This document shows positions 1 to 9,668 of a stretch of 32,600 nt of DNA, piece after piece. Under the pieces are notes generated by a model. It made no database searches and was not told where the DNA came from. It saw only the letters and a list, made by a program, of their open reading frames with translations. The DNA is taken from contig CAMVLM010000031.1 in NCBI GenBank assembly GCA_947168335.1, positions 1 through 32,600 of the forward strand, given 5' to 3'. Source of the stretch: an uncultured Butyrivibrio sp. Lineage in GTDB: Bacteria > Bacillota > Clostridia > Lachnospirales > Lachnospiraceae. Each line of letters opens with the position of its first letter. Position 1 is the stretch's first letter. Both the position numbers and the translations under genes were made by a program.

Positions 1-1679
1 TTTACTGCCTCCATAACTGCTGCCTCAGTCTCATTATCAAGAGCACTGGTGGCCTCGTCAAAAACAAGAATCTCAGGGTTGTGATAAAGCGCTCTCGCAA
101 TACCGATACGCTGTCTCTGTCCACCGGAAAGCCTTACACCTCTGTCTCCGATCTTGGTATCAAGTCCTTCTGGAAGTGACTTAATAAAATCAGCAAGCTG
201 AGCCTCTCTGCAGACCTCCCAGATTCTCTCATCACTGATTTCATCAGCATCTATACCAAAGGCAATATTATCCCTTATTGACTCATCAATAAGATAAATG
301 CTCTGGGGAATATATCCCACCTGTGCAAGCCATGATTCATAGTTACTGAAAATATTGCTTCCATCACAGAGGATTTCTCCCTCTTTTACGTGCAAAAGTC
401 CAAGAAGAACATCCACAATAGTTGATTTACCCGCACCGGAAGGTCCCATGATTCCCACAGACTTACCTCTGGGAACCACCATGTTTGCGCCTGTGAATAT
501 ATTTTTATCCGCATCCGGATAAGCAAAGGTTATGTTCTTAAGTTCGATCTTATCCTCAAGCTTAAGGGCAGGACCTGCAATTGCCATTCTCTCAGCAGCC
601 ATCTTCTTATCTGACTTCATTGATTCTGTCAGGTTGTTATATACAAAATCAAGGCTTGGCTCTTCGTAGGCAATCTCTGTAATATAAGTATTTATACGGT
701 TGGCACTGGGCATAAGTCTCACAGCAGCCACACCGAATGCAGTGAGCTGTGTAATAAGAAGCTTAACATCACCGCCTCTTAAAATATAGATCATGATAAA
801 GCTCAGAACAGCTACCATAAAAGCTGTCTCTATAAGAAGTCTGGGCATATTGTTGAGAACAGTGTAGTCTCTTGAAGTCTCTGCTCCGATCTTACCTGAC
901 TCATAATAATTTCTGATAAAGAAATCCTGTCTGTTTAATACCTTGACATCCTTAAGTCCGTAAATAGCCTGAATACGCCACTTGGCAATTCTTGACTGGA
1001 TATCCTGATTTTTCTTACCTATCCTGTTCATTCTGGGCTTGATAAGCTTTGTGCTAAGAAGGGTCATTCCTCCAAGTACAACAATTATAAGAATAGCCAT
1101 CTGCCAATTTGTGTACACCAGATAAACGCCAAGAAATACCGACACTACTCCCTCTGTTGCAAGGCTGAGCATTGCCAGCATCAATGAAAATGTATGCGGA
1201 ATATCGCTATCCGTTATTCTAAATACCGTTGGTATATCTGCACCAAGATAATCCTCATAGGGCCTGTTCAAAAACTCACGCATAACCCTTGATATCATGT
1301 CATTTCTGGTTTTCGCAATGAAAGTATTCTGCTGATATGTAAGGAAAAGAAGATATGCATTCTTAACTATATATATGATTATCAGAAGGGCCAGTATCGC
1401 TGTGATCTGCCGTTTTACTGTATTAAGCCCCATCCCGGTTGCAATACTTGCAAGAATCGGGACCTTGTCCATGGCCTTCTGAAGAGAATCAGGATCAAGG
1501 ATAACAGTAACAACAGGCACCATCATTCCGACACTGAATGTCTCAAAAACACCTCCCAAAAGTATCATAAAGCCGAGAAGTACCAGATACCTCTTCTGCT
1601 TGTGGTCAAAAATATAATTAATCTTCTGAAACAGATTAAGGCTTTCCGCCTTATTCTCACTAGGTTTCCCTAAACTCAT
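1..1679 (-). CDS. ABC transporter, PglK/MsbA-like lipid-linked glycan flippase (3' end cut by window)
   Basis: Half-size ABC exporter with the membrane domain first and the ATPase second; 559 codons are visible and the last few dozen residues lie outside the window. The first ~330 residues carry several hydrophobic helices, and the N-terminal stretch (KQKRYLVLLGFMILLGGVFE) resembles PglK/WlaB-type flippases. The ATPase shows Walker A GPSGAGKST, the signature LSGGQRQR and Walker B ILVFDEATSALD. The start is the ATG at 1679, with AAGGAG four bases upstream. It is the last visible gene of the polysaccharide operon, 25 bp after the fucosyltransferase. Proteins of this type flip undecaprenyl-linked oligosaccharides across the cytoplasmic membrane, which suits an operon with a PglC-like initiator. 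The flippase role is inferred from context; a generic MsbA-like exporter is the alternative. Confidence 0.88.
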   Translation of the reverse strand, partial: MSLGKPSENKAESLNLFQKINYIFDHKQKRYLVLLGFMILLGGVFETFSVGMMVPVVTVILDPDSLQKAMDKVPILASIATGMGLNTVKRQITAILALLIIIYIVKNAYLLFLTYQQNTFIAKTRNDMISRVMREFLNRPYEDYLGADIPTVFRITDSDIPHTFSLMLAMLSLATEGVVSVFLGVYLVYTNWQMAILIIVVLGGMTLLSTKLIKPRMNRIGKKNQDIQSRIAKWRIQAIYGLKDVKVLNRQDFFIRNYYESGKIGAETSRDYTVLNNMPRLLIETAFMVAVLSFIMIYILRGGDVKLLITQLTAFGVAAVRLMPSANRINTYITEIAYEEPSLDFVYNNLTESMKSDKKMAAERMAIAGPALKLEDKIELKNITFAYPDADKNIFTGANMVVPRGKSVGIMGPSGAGKSTIVDVLLGLLHVKEGEILCDGSNIFSNYESWLAQVGYIPQSIYLIDESIRDNIAFGIDADEISDERIWEVCREAQLADFIKSLPEGLDTKIGDRGVRLSGGQRQRIGIARALYHNPEILVFDEATSALDNETEAAVMEAV

Positions 1680-1704
1680 AAAACTCCTTATCACTGGGAC
1701 GATA

Positions 1705-2574
1705 TTAAATTCTTATCATCCTCTTGGTATAAATATCTTCCATTGGCTTGTTGTTAAGCCACTTAGTCGGCACAAAAATCATCTTATCCGGTGTATCATT
1801 CATCCATGCGCTCCACCAGCTGTAACTGGAATTTGCAAGGATATGATGTTTGCACATACTCATAAGAAGAAGGTCAACAGCGTCCTCCTTTTCCTCACCG
1901 GTATCCACCAGATGGAATCTGTCACCTGATACGTTCCCTGCATGCCACTCTTTATCATTAGTGAATATGAAAAACTCAGCATCGGGATCAACACTCAATA
2001 CTCTGTCAATTGCCCTCTTATAATAAGCATCATCACAGATGCCGCCAAATGTCTCGACAGTTCCGGGTTCCAGATAATCCCCTCTTCGTACATGCACACT
2101 TACAGAATGGGTCTGCCTGATTTTTCTGAAAAGCTCCCAGGATTCATTTGTTGTGAAAACATCCTGAGGACTGATCGCAAATTCTCTTTTTAACTGAATT
2201 AAAACATTTCTGTCGGTGAAGTACTTATCCGACTGGAAATATCCGTTAAGGTATGCTTTATTCATCTCAAGGACATGGGGATCAAAATTACCGGTGGTAT
2301 CCTGGTATTCTGCGGATTTCCTTCCAAAGATCTTCCTCTTTACCCTGCTTGGGAAATCCATATGGGCATCGGTTATATCAATAACCTCTTCTTCAGTAGC
2401 CTTGTCATAAGTGATACCGAACACATCATAAAGAGCCGGATCCCTCTGATCATCGTCTCGGAATCCGGAAACCTCGTCCATTTTAACTTCTTTCCCCAAA
2501 GCCTTCAGCTGTAAGTACAGGGCGTATTGGAACATCTGATTTCCCAGGCCGCCCTTTAGCCTTATTATTATCAT
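1705..2574 (-). CDS. alpha-1,2-fucosyltransferase, GT11 family
   Basis: 289 residues, the usual GT11 length. The N-terminus MIIIRLKGGLGNQMFQYA and the HVRRGDY motif (His161) are GT11/alpha-1,2-fucosyltransferase hallmarks, the latter being the GDP-fucose binding HxRRxD motif. SSYSWWSAWM near the C-terminus is also typical. It would move fucose from GDP-fucose onto a galactose-like acceptor of the growing lipid-linked glycan in the cytoplasm. The start is the ATG at 2574, with AGGGG in the end of the preceding gene and a 3-bp gap. No GDP-fucose synthesis genes (gmd, fcl) are in the window, so the donor must come from elsewhere. Family assignment is firm; exact linkage and acceptor are not known. 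Confidence 0.92.
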   Translation of the reverse strand: MIIIRLKGGLGNQMFQYALYLQLKALGKEVKMDEVSGFRDDDQRDPALYDVFGITYDKATEEEVIDITDAHMDFPSRVKRKIFGRKSAEYQDTTGNFDPHVLEMNKAYLNGYFQSDKYFTDRNVLIQLKREFAISPQDVFTTNESWELFRKIRQTHSVSVHVRRGDYLEPGTVETFGGICDDAYYKRAIDRVLSVDPDAEFFIFTNDKEWHAGNVSGDRFHLVDTGEEKEDAVDLLLMSMCKHHILANSSYSWWSAWMNDTPDKMIFVPTKWLNNKPMEDIYTKRMIRI

Positions 2575-2577
2575 TTT

Positions 2578-3720
2578 TTATTTCCCCTGTTTTAGTCTTT
2601 GCCTGAAAGGCAACACAAAACCCTCGTTTATATCCATAAACCAGTTGTAAAGCTTAGGATTCTTAAGGAATAATTCCATTCTCATCTTCTGATGTGGATC
2701 AGCAATATCGCAGGTATACACCCTGTACATCTGATCCGCACAGGTTCTGATCTCCCTGGCAAGCGGCTCCATGAATTTCTTCTTCTCGCCGGTCTTGTCC
2801 CTTCGCGCCTCCGTATATAAAAGCAGAAGCTTCTTATAAACAAGGTAGTCATGACTTGCCTGCAGATCCTTTCTGCCAAGTGATTCAAGGAGACTGCTTC
2901 TTGCGTGATACGACGGAATCTGCTCAGTGATTATCTCTTTTCTGAGTCCACCGCTCATGGCCCCACCTTTTCTGTTTATTATATAATGATACAAAGGCGT
3001 GTCAATATATGCCACTTTTCCCACTTTAGCCATCATTTCGGCCTGGAACATTATGTCCTCATAATATCTCTGATTGGGGAAAGAAGTCTCTGAAAGAAGA
3101 TCCGCCCTGTATAATTTATTCCAGGGTGCGTTTCGGATCACTATTTCTTCACTCTCTTCTATGTAATATTTGAGTGCTTCATCACCTGACAGTATAGCAA
3201 GCTCAATTCCTCTCTCTGCTACTCCGTCATTCTTCTTCTCCTTCTCGATATGAATAAGGCCCTTTCCTGAAGTGTAGGTCTTTACTTCGTCAAGTTCATC
3301 CTGCTCATTTTCATAGTAACGGCATACTGCAATATCTGATTCTGTTTTCTTCACAGCATAAAGCATATACTCCAGCATGTGAGGTTCAATAAAATCATCA
3401 CCGTCAACAAAGGAAATATACTGTCCTTTGGCCATGGCGATACCGCCGTTTCTGGCCATTGCTGCTCCCTGATTATTCTGATGTACCACATGAATCCTGG
3501 GATCAAGAGTTGCATAATGGTCACAGATATTGGCAGTATTATCCCTTGCTCCATCGTCGATAAGAAGTATCTCAAGGTTTCTATAGCTCTGTTTAATAAT
3601 GGACTCTATACACCTTGGAAGAAACTGCTCCACATTATAGCAGGCAACTATCACACTGATAAGTGTATCCTGCTCCCTCTCGGGAATTTCCTCTACATAA
3701 AAATTATCTATTTTTTCCAT
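2578..3720 (-). CDS. glycosyltransferase family 2
   Basis: 380 residues with a GT-A fold at the N-terminus: LISVIVACYNVEQFLPRC begins the nucleotide-binding region near residue 20, LEILLIDDGARDNT follows, and FVDGDDFIEP (about residue 105) holds the DXD-type metal and donor site. The C-terminal ~200 residues are less conserved and include YYEDIMFQAEM, a motif common in polysaccharide GT2 enzymes. It is an inverting transferase working on the cytoplasmic face. Its ATG abuts the stop codon of the upstream AsnB gene (TAAATG), which implies translational coupling. Donor sugar cannot be read from sequence. Confidence 0.92.
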   Translation of the reverse strand: MEKIDNFYVEEIPEREQDTLISVIVACYNVEQFLPRCIESIIKQSYRNLEILLIDDGARDNTANICDHYATLDPRIHVVHQNNQGAAMARNGGIAMAKGQYISFVDGDDFIEPHMLEYMLYAVKKTESDIAVCRYYENEQDELDEVKTYTSGKGLIHIEKEKKNDGVAERGIELAILSGDEALKYYIEESEEIVIRNAPWNKLYRADLLSETSFPNQRYYEDIMFQAEMMAKVGKVAYIDTPLYHYIINRKGGAMSGGLRKEIITEQIPSYHARSSLLESLGRKDLQASHDYLVYKKLLLLYTEARRDKTGEKKKFMEPLAREIRTCADQMYRVYTCDIADPHQKMRMELFLKNPKLYNWFMDINEGFVLPFRQRLKQGK

Positions 3721-5673
3721 TTAATCTTTTTCACCAAGCCACTGCTCAAACATAAGGATATACCAGATGAGCGGCTGATACTGCCCGTCCTCACGGGAGA
3801 AATCACTCCAGACTTTTTTGACAATCTCGGGATTGAGATACCCTTCTCTCCTTATCTTTTCCTCCGAAAGAAGATCTGTAGCCCACTCATTTAATTCTTT
3901 GGTCTTAAGCCACTTGCCAACAGGAATTGAGAATCCTTTTTTAGGTCTGTCCATGAGTTCCTTAGGCACATGTCTGTAAAGCACATCCCTTAAAACCTGC
4001 TTGCCCTGCCCCGTCTTTTTATCTCTCAGATACTCGATGGGAAGGCTGAATGCAAATTCCACCACGTCAGGATCAAGGAGCGGAATTCTGCTTTCCAGTG
4101 AAACAGCCATTCCTGACCTGTCCACCTTAACAAGTATATCATCAGGATGATACATCTTCATATCCATAAGCATGATATCATGATTTACCTCATGAAGCTG
4201 ATCCCTGCCTGCAAGATTGTATTTGTAGGGAATTATTCCCCTTCTTCTTGCTATCTCTGTGGCAAAGGGCACCATCTCATACTGTATCCTGTATAAATCC
4301 TCAGGGCTCTTCGCCTGAAGGAGTCTTGCCTTATCTCTTAACACCTCGTCACGTTTTGCAGCTCTGGAATGCTGAAGAAGTTTTCCTGCACTGTTTCTCA
4401 AGCCTGCAGGCACCTGATGCATCTTATTCCAGATTCTGTCCACGGACTCATAGGATCTGTAACCGCAGAAAAGCTCATCACCGCCGTCTCCCGAAAGTGA
4501 AACCGTCACATGCTCCCTTGTCATCTTACTTACAAGATATGTGGGAATCTGTGATGAATCAGCAAAGGGTTCTCCAAAAATATGTGCTATCTTCGGAATT
4601 ACATCCTTTGCATCCTGTTCGGTTATATATAGTTCAGTGTGCTCTGTTCCAAGATGTGCCGCAATCTCTCTCGCAGCCACCGCCTCATCATAGGCCGGAT
4701 CCTCCATTCCTATGGTAAAGGTCTTTATCTTCTCACTGCTGACATCCTGCATAAGGGCTGCCACTGTGCTTGAATCTATTCCGGCAGAGAGAAAAGCTCC
4801 GATGGGAACATCAGATACCAGCTGTCCTCTGATGGAATCCTTAAGCCTTTTTTCAAGTTCATCGGCTGCTTCCTGCCTTGAACCTTTAAAAAGATTCTCC
4901 TGTCCGTTCTTTGCAACTTCTGCTATATCATAGTATGTTTCAAAGCTGTACTCGCCGCCTGATCTCTGAACGCCTGTTATTCTGCCGTCATCATCATTCT
5001 CATGAACAGGTCTGAAATATGAGAATGGCGCTGTTACTCTGAGGATTGTTCCGGGCTCAAGCTTGTAAATATCCTGATAAACAGAATATGGTGCAGGAAT
5101 GTATCCATGACAGAAATAGAGGTTAAGGGCTTCTTCAAATATCCTGTTTTTGAACCCTTCTATTTTGGTGATAGCTGCTATCTCTGATGCAAATACGAAA
5201 TTGCCGTTTACAAATCCGTAGTAAAGCGGCTTTTCACCGATTCTGTCTCTGGCAAGGCTGATCTCATGAGTCTCCATGTCGTAAACTGCAAGGGCAAACA
5301 TTCCCTTACAGAACTTTAAAGTCTCAGTCATTCCCAAATGCTCGATAGCTTCAAGGAGCACCTCTGTATCTGAGGTTCCACGAAATCCCGTAACGTATCC
5401 CTTACTTAAGAGAAGGTCTGCGAGCTTATCCGCATTGTAAATCTCACCGTTATATACGATGACAAATCTTCCACTTTTGGAAGTCATGGGCTGTGAACCG
5501 TTTGACGACAGATCTCTTATGGATAGTCTTCTGTGTCCGAGCCATACCAGATTCCCGGGACTGCTCCATACTTCTCCACTGTCAGGTCCTCTGTGCAGCA
5601 GACGCTTTGTCATTTCCTTTATGTTGTTTTCTCCGTTACTGTTGTATCCACACAGTCCTGCAATTCCGCACAT
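3721..5673 (-). CDS. asnB: asparagine synthetase-type glutamine amidotransferase (AsnB family), copy 1
   Basis: 650 residues. The N-terminus MCGIAGLCGY puts the nucleophilic Cys2 of the Ntn glutaminase domain directly after the initiator Met; this domain spans roughly residues 1-210. The synthetase domain follows, with the PP-loop LSAGIDSS (Asp300) and LSGDGGDELFCGY downstream. The PP-loop carries Ala where SGGxDS is usual (SAGIDS), so ATP handling may differ slightly. The family activates a carboxylate with ATP and amidates it with ammonia from glutamine. Inside a polysaccharide operon that encodes a nucleotide-sugar dehydrogenase, amidation of a uronic acid is an attractive role, as proposed for AsnB-like proteins of O-antigen clusters; housekeeping asparagine synthesis remains possible. 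Start ATG at 5673 has GAGGGTG upstream. Confidence 0.88.
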   Translation of the reverse strand: MCGIAGLCGYNSNGENNIKEMTKRLLHRGPDSGEVWSSPGNLVWLGHRRLSIRDLSSNGSQPMTSKSGRFVIVYNGEIYNADKLADLLLSKGYVTGFRGTSDTEVLLEAIEHLGMTETLKFCKGMFALAVYDMETHEISLARDRIGEKPLYYGFVNGNFVFASEIAAITKIEGFKNRIFEEALNLYFCHGYIPAPYSVYQDIYKLEPGTILRVTAPFSYFRPVHENDDDGRITGVQRSGGEYSFETYYDIAEVAKNGQENLFKGSRQEAADELEKRLKDSIRGQLVSDVPIGAFLSAGIDSSTVAALMQDVSSEKIKTFTIGMEDPAYDEAVAAREIAAHLGTEHTELYITEQDAKDVIPKIAHIFGEPFADSSQIPTYLVSKMTREHVTVSLSGDGGDELFCGYRSYESVDRIWNKMHQVPAGLRNSAGKLLQHSRAAKRDEVLRDKARLLQAKSPEDLYRIQYEMVPFATEIARRRGIIPYKYNLAGRDQLHEVNHDIMLMDMKMYHPDDILVKVDRSGMAVSLESRIPLLDPDVVEFAFSLPIEYLRDKKTGQGKQVLRDVLYRHVPKELMDRPKKGFSIPVGKWLKTKELNEWATDLLSEEKIRREGYLNPEIVKKVWSDFSREDGQYQPLIWYILMFEQWLGEKD

Positions 5674-5682
5674 TTTTCACCC

Positions 5683-6771
5683 TCACCGGTCTAATAGAGA
5701 ATTATAATCAAAGTTTTCAAGTAAATCTTTTTCTTTAGCCAGATATTCATCCTTATTTCCGGCTGTAATTCTGAATTCCGAACTATCAGTTTTTTCAGCC
5801 TCAGCGATTTTCTCAATAATCCATGAATTTACATTCTGGTCATAATGGGCCTGATCCCTGTATCTGTCCAAATCAGCAGTTATGTCAGTCTCCATTGTAA
5901 AGCTGTAGATATGTATATTATCATATTCCAGCATCATATCAATTGCTTTCTCCTTGAACAGAAGCTCCTTATCAAGGTTACCTTCCTCCCTCACTCCGCC
6001 AAAGTACGCCATTGAGTAGGGCGGGAAGAAATAAAGGAATGTGGTTTCCGGATGTGCTGCTGCAAGTTCAACCACATTTGCTTCCATATTCTCAGAGAGC
6101 ATAGTAAGCTCTTCTTCGGATGCCTCATTTACTGTTTCAGGTTTTTTAAATTTCCATCTGCCCATCAGAACCGCATCTTTACTGTAATTATAATTATGTG
6201 CGGTATAACTGTAGGAGTCAAAACTTGTATGACCGCCGGGCGTTCCTTTTATCAGATTAATAAAAACAGGAAGCGTATAGCTTACGATAACGTCCTTATT
6301 CAATAGATATTTTACATCATCGAAGGGATTTTTATTTGTCAGATATTCCGGATATTCACCCATGTCCAGCCTGAGTTCATCCTTATCCCTTACAAGAAGT
6401 GTATAATCAAGGCCTCTTAAAACGTACAGTGGCTCATGCCCGCTGTCATAGGACACCTTCAGGTTATCATCAATCTCCTTGTATGTAGCTCCGGAATAGC
6501 AGACCTTTATGGAATTTGTACCGAACAGTTCATCGAACTGGGAAGCTGAAAAGTTCTCGGTCATTGAAGTGCCGGTAATTATCGCATCATAATCAAAATG
6601 CCTTGTTATTCCGTCATTCTGTGATCTCTGGTCAGAAAGTTCATAGTACAGATAGTCCTTTGGCTTTCTGTAATGGAAAAAAGGATCTGCCCAGAAGACA
6701 CATCCCGAAAGGATAAGCAGCGTTGCTGCAAGAAGTATTAAGCTTATGCCAATCCACTTTTTCCCGTTCAT
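5683..6771 (-). CDS. membrane-anchored SGNH-like protein, partner of MBOAT acyltransferase
   Basis: 362 residues. One N-terminal membrane anchor (WIGISLILLAATLLILSG, about residues 6-23) is followed by an extracytoplasmic domain. YDAIITGTSMTENF places Ser69 in a GTS block resembling the first SGNH-hydrolase motif, and RDQAHYD near residue 310 has the spacing of the DxxH catalytic block. A Cys in LSGCVF could suggest a lipobox, but the following residues are not a good fit. It lies 17 bp after the MBOAT gene. MBOAT proteins of the AlgI/DltB type are commonly paired with an SGNH-like protein (DltD, AlgJ/AlgX) that completes acyl transfer outside the cell. Transferase activity is inferred from context and motifs. 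Confidence 0.72.
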   Translation of the reverse strand: MNGKKWIGISLILLAATLLILSGCVFWADPFFHYRKPKDYLYYELSDQRSQNDGITRHFDYDAIITGTSMTENFSASQFDELFGTNSIKVCYSGATYKEIDDNLKVSYDSGHEPLYVLRGLDYTLLVRDKDELRLDMGEYPEYLTNKNPFDDVKYLLNKDVIVSYTLPVFINLIKGTPGGHTSFDSYSYTAHNYNYSKDAVLMGRWKFKKPETVNEASEEELTMLSENMEANVVELAAAHPETTFLYFFPPYSMAYFGGVREEGNLDKELLFKEKAIDMMLEYDNIHIYSFTMETDITADLDRYRDQAHYDQNVNSWIIEKIAEAEKTDSSEFRITAGNKDEYLAKEKDLLENFDYNSLLDR

Positions 6772-6788
6772 CAGTTTTTTCCAATTGA

Positions 6789-8294
6789 TCAGAAATTAAA
6801 ATACAAAAATGTTGAAACCGAGCTGAGAGAAACTATGCAAACCGTAAGAAGTCCCCAGGTAAATATCAGTGATGCTGCATTTTTCCTGTATGTTCTCTCA
6901 TAATTATTCTTAAAGCACAGGCATATCATAAGTGCCAAAACCATAACCACTGCCGTGCTTACACCCAAAACATATCCGTTATCCTGCGGCAGACCAAACA
7001 GCTTCAATGCATATCGCAGTTTTGGAATTCTGAAAGTCTCGACCAGTTCTTCCCTGACATCAAGATTAAGTACAAAAAGGCGCCTTAAAATCTGAGTCCA
7101 CATGGTTACAGAGTCCGCTCTGAACAAAAGCCATGTCACATTCAGGAATACAAAAGTAACTATCCACTGAATAGTCTTCAAAACTCCCTGGCCCGCTTTT
7201 CCAAGTACAGATCCTGCACCATCATAAATTTTCCTGTAAACACCTGATGTAAGTTTGTTAAAACACTGGGCAAGGCCGTGAAGAATTCCCCACAATATAA
7301 AGGTCCAGTTGGCCCCGTGCCATATTCCGCTCACCAGGAAAACAATCATGGTATTTATATATGTCCTGACCTTACCCTTCCTGTTTCCGCCAAGAGGAAT
7401 ATATATATACGTGGTCAAAAATCTTGTAAGTGTCATGTGCCAGCGCTTCCAGAAATCTGCCACGGAAAGTGCTTTATACGGCGAATTGAAATTCATCGGA
7501 ATACTTAAGTTGAACATAAGGCCAAGGCCTGTTGCCATGTCCGAATATCCGCTGAAATCAAAGTAAATCTGAAATGTATAGGAGAGCATCACGATAATGA
7601 TCTCAGAAATCGTAAGCGCTCCCTCTCCTACAGCTATTGTTCCAGCCTGAGCGATACCAAAATCCACCGCCCCGCCGAAGGTATCAGCTATCAGAACCTT
7701 TTTTCCAAGTCCTCTCGCAAAAAGCATCACACCTTTTGAGAGATTGTCAAAATTGATTTTCTTTTTTTCCTTATCCCTGAACTGCGGAACCAGCTCTGAA
7801 TGCAGAACAATGGGGCCTGCAACCAGCTGCGGGAAAAAGGATACAAACAATGCATACTCAAGAAATGAATACTCCCTGACCTCATTCCTGTATGCATCCA
7901 CAATAAATGAAATCTGCTGGAAAGTAAAAAAGCTGATTCCCAGAGGAAGCATTATGTGTTTCAAAATAAAGTCTGTACCAAATACAGCATTTATATTCGA
8001 GATAAAAAAATCGTAGTACTTGAAATAAAAGATAAGCCCCACATTGAACAGCAGCCCCAGTAACAGCAGCGGCTTGCGGGCATGCTTCATATTCCTGTAT
8101 ATATGGTAATTGACCACTATGCTCACACAGATGATCAGAAGATAGGAATAATTAAAATATCCGTAAAACCATAGGCTCATCAAAAGGAGAAAGCCCTGGG
8201 CATTTTTCTGCCATCCTATATGATTCAGTCCAAAATACCCAAGCAGAGTGATGGGCAAAAAGAACAATATAAAGATGTATGAATTAAACTGCAC
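6789..8294 (-). CDS. MBOAT family O-acyltransferase (AlgI/DltB-like)
   Basis: 501 residues and strongly hydrophobic, with about 10-12 membrane segments. The N-terminus FNSYIFILFFLPI is the standard opening of the AlgI-like group. SGIWHGANWTFILWGILHG contains the invariant catalytic His (His326) in the membrane core, and ADFWKRWHMTLTRFL is another family signature. It moves acyl groups, usually acetyl, from the cytoplasm to an extracytoplasmic acceptor. The start is a GTG at 8294; homologues begin at the same place, although the Shine-Dalgarno is weak. Next to an SGNH-like protein in a glycan operon it most likely O-acetylates the exported polysaccharide. Confidence 0.92.
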   Translation of the reverse strand: MQFNSYIFILFFLPITLLGYFGLNHIGWQKNAQGFLLLMSLWFYGYFNYSYLLIICVSIVVNYHIYRNMKHARKPLLLLGLLFNVGLIFYFKYYDFFISNINAVFGTDFILKHIMLPLGISFFTFQQISFIVDAYRNEVREYSFLEYALFVSFFPQLVAGPIVLHSELVPQFRDKEKKKINFDNLSKGVMLFARGLGKKVLIADTFGGAVDFGIAQAGTIAVGEGALTISEIIIVMLSYTFQIYFDFSGYSDMATGLGLMFNLSIPMNFNSPYKALSVADFWKRWHMTLTRFLTTYIYIPLGGNRKGKVRTYINTMIVFLVSGIWHGANWTFILWGILHGLAQCFNKLTSGVYRKIYDGAGSVLGKAGQGVLKTIQWIVTFVFLNVTWLLFRADSVTMWTQILRRLFVLNLDVREELVETFRIPKLRYALKLFGLPQDNGYVLGVSTAVVMVLALMICLCFKNNYERTYRKNAASLIFTWGLLTVCIVSLSSVSTFLYFNF

Positions 8295-8320
8295 CCTGTA
8301 TCACACTGCCTTTCTAAGGA

Positions 8321-9580
8321 TTAATTATCTGTAATAATATCGTTAAAATAATTCTCCCACATCTGATTTATCTTCTCAGGGCTGTAACTTTCCCTGACTT
8401 TAACTGCTTCACGGGAGATATCAGAAGCAAGTTCTCTGTTCCTGATAACTTTACTTAAAGCTTTGGCCAGACTCTCTGCCATCTCCTCATCCCCGCCCAT
8501 GGGAACAAGAAGGCCGTTTACATTATCATCTATCAAATCTCCGGGGCCTCCGCAGGGGCAATCCGTTGAGATGCACACGAGGCCAAGTGACATCGCCTCT
8601 ATTAGTGCATTAGGCATACCCTCCTGTCTTGAGGTAAGGACAAAGATTTCCTGATTCTGAATTTTGTCCGCAACACCACTAACATTTCCCATGAAAACAG
8701 CCCTGTCCGATCCAAGCCCCAGTGCTTTTGCCTGCTTCTCAAACTTTTCTCTTGAAGGACCGTCTCCGTAGATAATAAGCCTGTAATCCTTAAAGCTGTC
8801 TGCTATCTTTGCAAAGGCCTTTATCAGAAGAATCTGGTTTTTATTATCATCAAGTCTTCCTACCGAAACTATTGTCTTTTCTCTGTTCTCAAAAGGAATC
8901 ACTTCCCTGTTTATAAAATCCGGATGAATGGAATTGGGAAGAATCCTGCACTTTTTCCTTATGCTGTCCTTAAAATACTCTGCAGCACCTGTGGTCTGAA
9001 CTACTACACCGGCTGCTTTTGGGAAAAGCCTGTTCATGGACATATTAAGTCCCCTTGAAGCATACTCCCTTGAGGGATTGGATCTTACGGAAACAACCAC
9101 AGGAATTCCAAGGCCTCTGGCAGCGTTAATTGCCATTACATTATTTTTTCCAAGGAATGAGAGAATTATGTCCGGATTAAGCGCTTTAAAGGTTTTCTTA
9201 AGCTTTGACACACGGCGATAGAAGTTTACAAGCCGTCCACCTCTCTCATCAGGCATAAGGGCTGTAAATACCCGGTTTATGCCTGAGTTAGAAGCAGCAT
9301 CGTCACGATTCTCTTTTCTTAAATATATATATTTAAGATTATCATCAGGATTTAAAACTGCCGTCTTTGTGAGTTCTGCTGATTCTTCTAAACTCCAATT
9401 ACCATGAGGCATTTCATATTCATCGTCAGCGAGATACGTGGTTATCATGGTAACCTTATATCCTCTACTGTAAAAGAATTCTGCAAGGTTACACATAACT
9501 CTCTCGGCTCCACCTTTATTTAGCGAGCCTATATACATTGCTATATGCTTATTGCACGACTTTCCGGTACTGTCACACAT
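8321..9580 (-). CDS. glycosyltransferase family 4
   Basis: 419 residues, GT-B fold. The acceptor-side motif GSLNKGGAERV is near residue 18, a GRLDDNKNQ loop near the middle opens the donor domain, and EGMPNALIEAMSLG gives the EX7E donor-binding motif of retaining GT4 enzymes. STDCPCGGPGDLI follows, as in many capsule GT4 proteins. The start is the ATG at 9580, preceded by TGGAG with a 7-base spacer. An 88-bp gap with no obvious structure separates it from the upstream AsnB gene. It is clearly paralogous to the GT4 at 11617-12723 (shared KGGAERV/QGGAERV and STDCPxGGP). Donor and acceptor are unknown. Confidence 0.92.
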   Translation of the reverse strand: MCDSTGKSCNKHIAMYIGSLNKGGAERVMCNLAEFFYSRGYKVTMITTYLADDEYEMPHGNWSLEESAELTKTAVLNPDDNLKYIYLRKENRDDAASNSGINRVFTALMPDERGGRLVNFYRRVSKLKKTFKALNPDIILSFLGKNNVMAINAARGLGIPVVVSVRSNPSREYASRGLNMSMNRLFPKAAGVVVQTTGAAEYFKDSIRKKCRILPNSIHPDFINREVIPFENREKTIVSVGRLDDNKNQILLIKAFAKIADSFKDYRLIIYGDGPSREKFEKQAKALGLGSDRAVFMGNVSGVADKIQNQEIFVLTSRQEGMPNALIEAMSLGLVCISTDCPCGGPGDLIDDNVNGLLVPMGGDEEMAESLAKALSKVIRNRELASDISREAVKVRESYSPEKINQMWENYFNDIITDN

Positions 9581-9668
9581 TCATTTTCTCCAGTCCAATA
9601 CAGAACTATAAAATAGGGCACTCATTTTTAACTAAAATATTTTCCACAAAAAGGTTATTCAGCTGAAT

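Noticed and set aside
4248..4718. 156-codon plus-strand frame inside AsnB copy 1
   Set aside because: It is antisense to a strongly conserved enzyme, lacks a ribosome binding site and shows no recognisable domain.
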